From NCBI GenBank assembly GCA_015657535.1, contig JADHZB010000072.1:1-10759 (forward strand): a stretch of 10,759 bases of DNA, written 5' to 3'. The notes below the pieces were generated by a model. The model saw only the letters and a list, made by a program, of their open reading frames with translations. It did not search any database and was not told the origin of the DNA. A program made the position numbers and the translations under genes. This document shows, in pieces, positions 1 to 5,966 of this stretch (its first letter is position 1; every line of letters starts with the position of its first letter). Source of the stretch: Nephromyces sp. MM_2019 (taxonomy: Eukaryota; Apicomplexa; Aconoidasida; Nephromycida).

Positions 1-347
1 CATAGCGGTGGAGAAGATGTTCTCTCAGGGGGGTTTTGGCTAGGATTCCCCTCATTAACGTCACCCAACTTTGCAACCAAAGAAGAGATCTTTGGGGGTG
101 GAAGAACGGAGGCTTTGGTGATCGTTCTGGAGGGTGAGCTTAAAGTATGTTCATCTCCCAGTGAATCAGCAGAAGCTGGTTTAAACTGAATAAGGGCTTC
201 ATCAGGAGCAGCATCTTTGTAATGAAAAGAAGTTGAAGCTTGTGGTGTATGTGTGTGCGCTTCCTGGGCGTTGGAAGCAGGAGAACCCACTTTATATGAC
301 AACTGCAGCTCCTCAGCGATGGCTGAAGCTTCGGTGTCAAGTGCTGC
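1..347 (-). CDS. PEX6: PEX6-like exon 3, runs off the left edge
   Basis: The acceptor is CTGCCTCCTTTAG ending at 348. The in-frame TAG just before the exon shows that translation cannot continue without splicing. The frame is open to base 1 for 115 codons plus two bases. After NEE from exon 2 it reads AALDTEASAIAEELQLSYKV, where SYKV sits where PEX6 proteins have a short F/YFKV strand. The rest is a polar Ser/Pro/Ala-rich linker, as expected between the N domains and the first ATPase module. The exon may end inside the segment, but I saw no convincing donor. Confidence 0.6.
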
Positions 348-2379
348 CTAAAGGAGGCAGAAAAGGCATTGGTGGGGCAGTGTGATGAGAAGCTTCAAAG
401 CAAACGAGTGGAGAGCTTCACACACACACACACATTTTAGAAATGGAAGAAGAGCGTTTAATGTAGGTGGAGGTGGAGGCGGAGAAGGAGGTGGAGGATA
501 GGTAGCAGACGAAGAAGGAAATAAAGAAGAAGACTATGATGAAGAAGATTAACAGAAGACATCCTGAAGTCTACGACAACAAGACCAAGAGCACAAAGAA
601 GAACAGCATATTCGCACACATACATGCTCCTTCCCAGCATTCTGAAAATCTTCATAAAAAAACACACACAGTAACACAAACCGTTGAAGAATACCAACTC
701 TCAACTACACTACGTTTCACAGAAGCATCAGAAGACAACATAAAAACACAAATATTGCTAATAATACTACCTCCTCATTTCTAGCATTAACACACAAGGT
801 AGCTCTCTCAACGTTCGCTTGCTTAACAGGCACATCGACTGCTTTTTGAGTTGCTTCTTCCGAGAAAAATTCTTCACCGTCTCTTCCACACACAAAATCC
901 TCAGATTCTGCCGATTTTTGCACTTCTTTTTCTTCTCTGAGTTCTTCTGCACTGTGTGCGTATACATTCTCGCTAATGAAGGTGGAATGTGCATGCCAGT
1001 AGCTGCCAGGAAGCAAAGCAAAAACCTCTCCAACAGCGAAAATCCGAGGAATCCTGAAGAAGAAGCGGAGCTCCTCATCGTAGCTTTTGTTAGCAAATCC
1101 TGTGCCTTGAAGCTGCGAAATCGTCACCTTCTTTGCATACTTTAAGCCTAAGAAAGAGTTGTAGAGGAGAGTATAGGCTGAGAAGGGGGTGTACACACAC
1201 TGCGGTTGAGAAGGAGTTGTACACACACACAGTGGTTGATAAGGAGGTGTACATGCACGTACACAGTGGTTGAGAAGTAGGCGTACACACACAGGTTAAG
1301 AAGGAGGTGTACACACACACAGGTTAAAAAGGAGGCACACGCACATCAAGCAGAGGGGGACAGGGCCAAAACACACGAGGTAGATAGAGACAGCTGTACA
1401 CACACGAAGCAGAGGCATTGGCGCCGAAACACGCACTGGCGTTGACACATACGCACACGCATTGAGACACACGCACACACACACAATCAGAAAAAGAAAG
1501 AAAAACAGGAGAGAAACCAACACAAGGTTTGAAAGTACAACACAAATTCCCGGAGAGCAGTTAGTTACATCAAAAAGTTGAAAAAGCATCGAAGCTTGTG
1601 TGTGCACACACTAATTTTCATGCGCGGAAATGTATAACACACATTCATCAACATAAGTCGCAAACCTGCCAGCGGTGAATCATCAAATAGTACAAACCCT
1701 AGTAATAGCTCCCCCAAGTAATTCCCAATTAAGCAGCTAATCAGTCGCCAAGTTGTCCCCAACTCACCCCCCAATCCCCCTCAAGTGACCAGCAAAACCC
1801 CCCCCTCACAATTTCCCAATAACCTCCAGCCCCACCCAAACCCCCTCCACCACCTCCAACTTACCATGATGGCTCACCACATTAACTTGGAGCTCAGTCA
1901 TGCCAATAGTAGCCTTCAAGTGATGAAGCAGCTGCGACGATAGGAAGATGATAGGAAGGCTATGAAAAGAAGAGCGAAGGATTCTTCGGTTATCAGTTCC
2001 GCTGACGAGTGTACGTACATCCTCAGAAGATGGGAAAACAACGAATTCTCGCTGTTTTGCGGTCATATCTTTGAGAAGAAGAGAAAGATTGTTCTGGAAA
2101 GCATCATCTTCTTCATTCTGCAGTGGGGGGGGTATGAGAGCGATTAGCCTAACAAAGTGGAGGCTCTTCTGTTGAGAGGAGCTGTGGAATGTAGAGGGGG
2201 GTGATGGGGAGTTTGGGGGGGGACATTCCACACACTGGAAGGGGTGGAATACGTTTTGTGCTTCAATCCGTAGCCAATAACCTGGAAAACCCCCAAGCCT
2301 ATGGAGGTCTTGCAGTGTGATGTAAGCTTCGTGGAAGGTATCACGAGGAAGGGGTAGTTTGGAGGAGTATAAGGGCCAC
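1..2379 (-). CDS. PEX6: PEX6-like peroxisomal AAA ATPase, N-terminal part, three exons, partial at both ends
   Basis: Joined exons are 2379-1865, 1147-771 and 347-1 on the minus strand, about 413 codons. PEX6 pairs with PEX1 as a hexameric ATPase that pulls ubiquitinated PEX5 out of the peroxisome membrane. Seen: exon 1 has AYITLQDLHRLGG, GYWLRIEAQ and HFVRLIALIPPP, then IIFLSSQLLHHLK; exon 2 has YAKKVTISQL and YDEELRFFFRIPRIF followed by VGEVFAL. This order matches the two PEX6 N-terminal domains, where animal PEX6 has a closely similar Tyr-Asp...His/Phe-Phe-x-Ile-Pro-Arg...Gly-Asp/Glu-Val segment. CDC48 and PEX1 have related N domains but fit less well. Both junctions join in phase (phase 1, then phase 0). 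No Walker A or B motif is present because the ATPase modules would lie left of base 1. The start codon was not found; animal PEX6 has roughly 200 more residues before this point. The family call rests on remembered motifs, not on a search. Confidence 0.72.
348..770 (-). other. PEX6-like intron 2 (423 nt)
   Basis: Bounded by GTAGTATT (770) and CCTCCTTTAG (348), phase 0. Read on the transcribed (minus) strand it carries scattered TG-rich DNA at 620-680 and a strongly TC-rich block at 455-545 (CTTCTTC and CCTCC motifs). A short pure TG run lies at 418-434. No internal coding exon is needed, because the flanking phases already match. Confidence 0.65.
771..1147 (-). CDS. PEX6: PEX6-like exon 2 (end of N-terminal domains)
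   Basis: The acceptor is TCTTTCTTAG ending at 1148, and the exon begins GCTTAAAGTATGC. It enters in phase 1 and leaves in phase 0 at GAGGAG before GTAGTATT (intron from 770). It encodes the most diagnostic PEX6 segment (KKVTISQL, then YDEELRFFFRIPRIF and GEVFAL), followed by an acidic, poorly conserved linker rich in Glu and Lys. Its length of 377 nt agrees with the phases of its neighbours. Confidence 0.75.
1180..1340 (-). repeat. Imperfect minisatellite, about 26-34 bp unit, about six copies
   Basis: On the plus strand the units share a GAAGGAGGTGTACACACACA core followed by a GGTTAA or GTGGTTGA tail. Copies begin near 1181, 1209, 1239, 1273, 1299 and 1327. Units differ in the number of CA steps and by point changes. 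The array is inside the PEX6-like intron, 30-190 nt upstream of its acceptor. Confidence 0.75.
1345..1610 (-). repeat. TG-rich (minus strand) low-complexity DNA
   Basis: Plus-strand CACACA and ACACGCAC tracts, for example at 1390-1405 and 1440-1485, read as TG/GTGCG on the transcribed strand. The open frames rich in Val and Cys here come from the repeat and are not genes. Confidence 0.7.
1865..2379 (-). CDS. PEX6: PEX6-like exon 1 of those seen (N-terminal domain 1)
   Basis: This is a 515-nt open segment. The proposed acceptor is CTCCGACAG at 2388-2380. The frame stays open upstream to a TAA at 2525-2523, but that extra stretch has no ATG and would encode a Pro/Ser/His-rich low-complexity run, so I prefer splicing at 2379. 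The donor is CATCATG followed by GTAAGTTGG, with the intron starting at 1864. The exon leaves one base (G) that joins GC of the next exon to make Gly. It encodes a substrate-domain-like unit, interrupted by a proline-rich insertion (PPPNSPSPPS) written in runs of C at about 2190-2235. Confidence 0.7.
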
Positions 2380-2382
2380 CTG

Positions 2383-3083
2383 TCGGAGAGTGGTGGAGTG
2401 GGAGACGTGGGAGAGCAGGAGGGGTAGAGAGGGTGTGGAGAGCAGGCAGGGTGGGAGAAGAGGTCGGAGAGGGGATGGAGAGCAGGCGGGGTGGCTTGAG
2501 GGGGTAGTGTGAGGCGGTGGCTTTACATGTGGGTGTTACAGCAGTGTGAAGAGTGTTGTGGGGGGTGGTTAAGCGGATTCTTCATGGGAGTGTGGATGAA
2601 AGTACGGAAGAGGGGGGTATGATGATATCGCAAGTGTGTAGAGGGGGCTAGATGGGAGTGGAGATGCATGTCAGAAGGATGCAATGACTATAGAGAATGC
2701 GTGTGCGGAGGGTGCAGCTGTGGCGGGGTGTTATACATACGTGTATTGTAAATTTGTGAGGGGGGTGGGGGAGGCATCTAGTTAGCCGAAGTGGGTGGAG
2801 GGTGCGTATGTAAAGTGTGTACGTGGAGTATATTGAAGAGTGTGCGTGTAGAGTGTGTGTGTGTGGAGGGCATATAACGGGTGTGTGGAGAGTATGTTAA
2901 AACGGCATCTAAAGGGCTTGTGTGCGGAGAGTGTACATATGGGGGGGTATCAAGCCCTCAATAGAAGCAATCGGTTAACTGAAGAAGATGAAGGGTTGCA
3001 CAGTGTGTGTGCAGAGGTTATAAATGGAGCATCAATCCAGGATAGTCTACATCTCCACAAAAAAAACACACAAGGGCTTTAAC
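2383..3083. other. No gene called: G-rich (plus) / C-rich (minus) region
   Basis: About 700 bp in which the plus strand is rich in GGGG, GGAG and GTGTG, with a GT run at 2850-2862. Read on the PEX6 strand it is C- and CA-rich, like the 3' halves of other introns in this window. It is therefore probably an intron of the PEX6-like gene or its 5' flank. Short open frames here (for example 2855-3082, plus) have no recognisable similarity. Confidence 0.5.
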
Positions 3084-3169
3084 TGATGAGTACGCATCAT
3101 CAGAAGATGCAATCAAAGGGTAAAATATTGCATTTCCCCAATACTTTACAAAGTTTAATCCCCTAGATC

Positions 3170-3470
3170 TAGCAAACACACAAGACTTAGCACCCCCAAA
3201 ATATCCCTTACGTAGGCCACCTCTCCGACTCACATGCGCATAGTACCCGACACACAAGCTCTCCGAGACACACACTATCTCCGACACGCATACTACGTTA
3301 AAAGTACAGGAAAAAAAGCAAAGAAAACTCATACACTGCAATAGAAACGCATAGGCTGTAACACACGCATACACACGCTTGAGATGCACCCACGCGCATG
3401 GCAGAGGACGAAGCTACCAACCAAACGCACACACACGCCCTAGATGTATAGTATCAAATCTCTCATCACT
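3170..3470. repeat. CA-rich (plus) / TG-rich (minus) tracts
   Basis: Dispersed ACACACA and ACACGCATACACACGC stretches, for example 3174-3182, 3250-3280, 3360-3378 and 3424-3436. They read as TG-rich on the PEX6 strand, as in intron 5' portions. There is no clear repeat unit. Confidence 0.5.
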
Positions 3471-3473
3471 TAC

Positions 3474-3560
3474 AGAAAACGGCCAACTGAGACTTGATGA
3501 GTCTTCATGCCCCTTCCTTCTCCAAAATCCCTGACAGTCATTGAAACTCTCTGCGAAAGC
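3474..3560 (-). CDS. Possible orphan exon on the PEX6 strand, 29 codons
   Basis: An open segment is bounded by GCTGCGAG (acceptor-like, ending at 3561) and a strong donor GTAAGTGATG starting at 3473. It encodes AFAESFNDCQGFWRRKGHED followed by SSSLSWPFS, phase 0 on both sides. The composition looks protein-like and unlike the surrounding CA repeats. It could be an N-terminal exon of the PEX6-like gene, but I could not join it in phase to the exon at 2379 and recognise no family motif. Confidence 0.22.
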
Positions 3561-4260
3561 CTCGCAGCACACACACACTCCAAGGATAAAGTTGATGTTC
3601 TCCCAGTACACACACACTTGATACTATTTACAACTCTCCCACCATACACACTAACTTCCTACCACCTGATTTTCTAGCACACAAATAGCCTCCAAGCTGG
3701 CTTCTTTACACAGTGTAGTCCACAACCTAATATCTCACACACACAGGAAATCAAGCAAACCACATAAGAAGTGAGTACCAGCACTGTACACACAATATTC
3801 AGCTAATATTCACTGTAGTGTGCATCAGAAATAGAGAAGCAGGGAAAAGCATCTTCATCTACGGCAAAGCAGCAATTGGTAGTAATTGAATATCTTTGCT
3901 TCCAAGCGGAAGTAAAAAAAACATGAAAATCTCACAAATTTAATTTTTTGACGAAATTTGGGAGTTAGTTTCGAAAACTTTCCAGTTTTTCCTCCTCATA
4001 CATCCTTATGTCGGTCTAAAACGAGAAAAGTACGCTTTTAGATGGCAAATTAACGAAAGAAGGTTCTGAAAAAGCAGGTTATTTGACGGTATTTTCCTGT
4101 TGGAAAGAGAGGATTTTGCACAGACATGGAGAGTTAGAGTAGAAGAAGCCGATGGAGGGAGGGAAATAGGTGCTTTTTCCTCAAAAACACATTAAAAAAC
4201 GAGAAAAATTAGTGAAAAAGTGAAGAAGTTACGCAGATGGAGAAGAGGAAAAAGAATTCA
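3561..4260. other. No gene called: CA-rich then AT-rich spacer
   Basis: Bases 3561-3800 continue the CA-rich composition. From about 3830 to 4255 the DNA becomes ordinary AT-rich sequence, with runs of T and A (for example TTTAATTTTTTG near 3940) and no long open frame. Nothing recognisable was seen on either strand. Confidence 0.5.
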
Positions 4261-4280
4261 AAGCTTCTTCGTGTTGATCG

Positions 4281-4470
4281 TGGGGAGGGGGGGGGAGAAG
4301 AAGAGGGTGAGATGAAGAGGGTGAGATGAAGAAGGGGAGATGAAGAGGGGAAGATGAAGAGCAAAGAGATGAAGAGCAAAGACATGAAGAGGGGAAGATG
4401 AAGAGCAAAGACATGAAGAGGAAAGAGATGGAGAAGGTGGGGAAGATGAGGAGGAGGGAGATGAAAAGGG
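4281..4470. repeat. Polypurine GA-rich imperfect repeat
   Basis: About 190 bp of almost pure purine on the plus strand. It starts with GGGGAGGGGGGGGGAGAAG and continues as variants of GATGAAGAGCAAAGACATGA and GATGAAGAGGGTGA. On the minus strand it is a TCTTCATC-type pyrimidine tract, matching the 3' halves of introns elsewhere in the window. The overlapping Ser/Leu-rich open frames are repeat artefacts. Confidence 0.7.
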
Positions 4471-4585
4471 GTTCCGCAGTATTATGAATAAGAAACAACA
4501 GAAACCCACATTTGCCTTGATTCTTGTGAAGTTCATACTTTGAAGCTCCCCTTTTTTTTCAGCGTCTTTACATGCTCCAGAATTG

Positions 4586-4770
4586 CACACACGCAAGCGT
4601 AGCACACACACACAAGATCGAACACACACACAAGAGTAGCACACATATACCCATAACAAGAAGCGCCTCCGCAGCAACCCACCCACCACCCCCTAGCCAA
4701 CTACATCCCTATCCCATCCCCTGTGCACCACCATCCCACCCCCTACCCTACCCCTCTCCCGCCGCTTTCT
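4586..4770. repeat. CA-rich block followed by a C-rich block
   Basis: 4586-4650 contains CACACACACACAAG-type runs, and 4676-4770 is C-rich (CCCACCCACCACCCCC, CCCTACCCCTCTCCC). Just before it, CCCCTTTTTTTTCAG at 4549-4562 looks like a plus-strand 3' splice site, but no coding exon follows it convincingly. Confidence 0.5.
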
Positions 4771-5340
4771 CTTCCTCAAATTTTCATTGAATTTCAGCGC
4801 AAAAGCATCTCCAAAAGCCCCTCCAAAGAGGATATGAGAATTTTTTCTTCAAAAAACTTCTTCCTGCGGTTGTTTGCATATCATCCTCTTCGATGATTGC
4901 AGGCCCCGTGCAGTCCCCTTCCCTTTTGAAGATACCCTCTCATGGCGCAGCGGTGAATTTCCCGTTTTTCTTCAAAAATTGTAGTTGTTAGGGTGCAAGA
5001 GAAAGAATTGCAAATAAAATACCGAGGAACATCAAATTTGATGAGCAGAACGTCATTTGTGAGTTAAAATGTATGAAATTTACTAGAAGAGGGAGGTTTT
5101 TAGGATGAAATATGAAGAAATTTGGATGAAAAAGATGAACACTCGGACAAAGGGGTAGAATTTAATGATTTAAGCGAAATTCGTGGTTAAAAGATCAAGC
5201 TCTGATAGTTTTCGGCGAAAAATTTGATATTTTTTGAGGAGGAAGCACGCGCACTTTGAGCGCTGAAGCGGAAAAGGTTGAAACTTGGTGTAAAAGAGCT
5301 TAATTTGGGCAGTTTTGGTTAAATTAGTTGAGACATTGAG
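4771..5340. other. No gene called: AT-rich intergenic sequence with one hairpin
   Basis: No open frame with protein-like composition on either strand. The less AT-rich core (4860-4960) contains an inverted repeat at 4876-4900: GCA, one bulged T, ATCATC, loop CTCTTC, GATGAT, TGC. I tested it by eye against U6 and other spliceosomal RNAs and found no ACAGAGA box, so no RNA gene is called. Confidence 0.4.
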
Positions 5341-5796
5341 TGTGTTTGCAAAGTTGTTAGATAATGCTGAATGTGGGTGAAAGTTGTGGGTTTTTGTGGG
5401 TTTATTGAAGTTTTTTGAGTTTTTTTGGAAGAAAAGTGCAGCCTCTGCCTCATAAAAAAACGTCTTTTTTGGAGAAAATTGTGTTGGGATTTGTGTGTTG
5501 GGATGTGCGCCCGTGTTTTGATGAGTTTATTGGTGTGTGCGTAGGATCAATTCGAGCTTATCTGCTAGAAAACCTAGAGCATTAATAAACAAATTCATCT
5601 GAAACAAGCAGTAACTTAGCTCGCCGTGAACGGGAACAGAGAAACTCACTCAATAGCAGCGTTAACACACGCATTAACACACGATTACGAACTCACACAC
5701 CGAAGACCACCTACTTGGACACACATAAGATGGATGAAGTGTATATACACTCCAGAATAGAATAAATGCATTTTCTCTCTCTGTGTGCGTATGTAG
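5341..5796 (+). other. Possible 5'-leader intron or promoter region of NPL4
   Basis: TG-rich sequence (5341-5545) is followed by CA-rich sequence (5655-5725, with the repeated TTAACACACG). It ends in TTTTCTCTCTCTGTGTGCGTATGTAG at 5771-5796, 11 bp before the preferred NPL4 ATG. The TG-then-CA-then-pyrimidine-AG order copies NPL4 intron 4, so a leader intron ending at 5796 is plausible. No donor could be fixed. Confidence 0.3.
5739..5750. promoter_or_regulatory. Perfect 12-bp palindrome with TATATA core
   Basis: GTGTATATACAC, 57 bp upstream of the preferred NPL4 start codon. It could be a TATA-like core promoter element. If 5341-5796 is a leader intron, it is intronic and the promoter lies further upstream. 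No other promoter signal was recognised. Confidence 0.22.
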
Positions 5797-5807
5797 AGCA
5801 AGTCAGG

Positions 5808-5966
5808 ATGCCATCAGATGCTATTGTGGTGCGTGTACTTACACGATCTGGTGTGTTGAGGATCTCGGCTCCTCCTTTCAGTACTTTGCTGCAGCTTAAG
5901 CAACAGATTGAAGCTCGCAGTAAAATACCTGTAGATCTTCAAAAGCTCTTCATCTTCGGCTCTACG
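5808..5966 (+). CDS. NPL4: NPL4 exon 1 (ubiquitin-like domain, first part)
   Basis: 53 codons from ATG 5808 (context CAGGATGCC) to ACG before GTAAGTATT. MPSDAIVVRVLTRSGVLRIS then LLQLKQQIEA has the beta-hairpin and helix pattern of the NPL4 ubiquitin-like domain. An in-frame ATG at 5766 would add 14 residues (MHFLSLCAYVEQVR) that look unlike NPL4 and overlap an acceptor-like tract, so 5808 is preferred. Confidence 0.88.

Larger units (their letters stand above)
1148..1864 (-). other. PEX6-like intron 1 (717 nt)
   Basis: Donor GTAAGTTGGAGG at 1864 and acceptor TTTCTTAG ending at 1148, phase 1. On the minus strand it starts very G-rich (about 1864-1740), passes through ordinary sequence (1740-1620), becomes TG-rich (1610-1345), and ends with an imperfect tandem repeat (1340-1180) just before the acceptor. 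An open stretch in the middle (about 1565-1774, minus) was not called as an exon because the flanking exons already join in phase. Confidence 0.65.

Noticed and set aside
1565..1774. Possible extra PEX6-like exon inside intron 1
   Set aside because: The open frame has no good acceptor/donor pair, and the flanking exons already join in phase to give a continuous PEX6-like segment.
3084..3162. Minus-strand exon encoding LNFVKYWGNAIFYPLIASSD
   Set aside because: It looks protein-like, but the phases do not match the segment at 3474-3560 or the exon at 2379, and its donor (GTTAAAG) is weak. It is kept only as a remark in the findings.
4258..4689. Minus-strand frame with a hydrophobic segment followed by a Ser/Leu-rich tail
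   Set aside because: It spans CA repeats and the polypurine tract. The tail is translated simple repeat, and no family was recognised.
4870..4960. Possible U6-like or snoRNA-like sequence on either strand
   Set aside because: A few matches (CCTGC, AGGATGA, GCAAA) are scattered, with no ACAGAGA box, wrong spacing and no clear C/D box pair.
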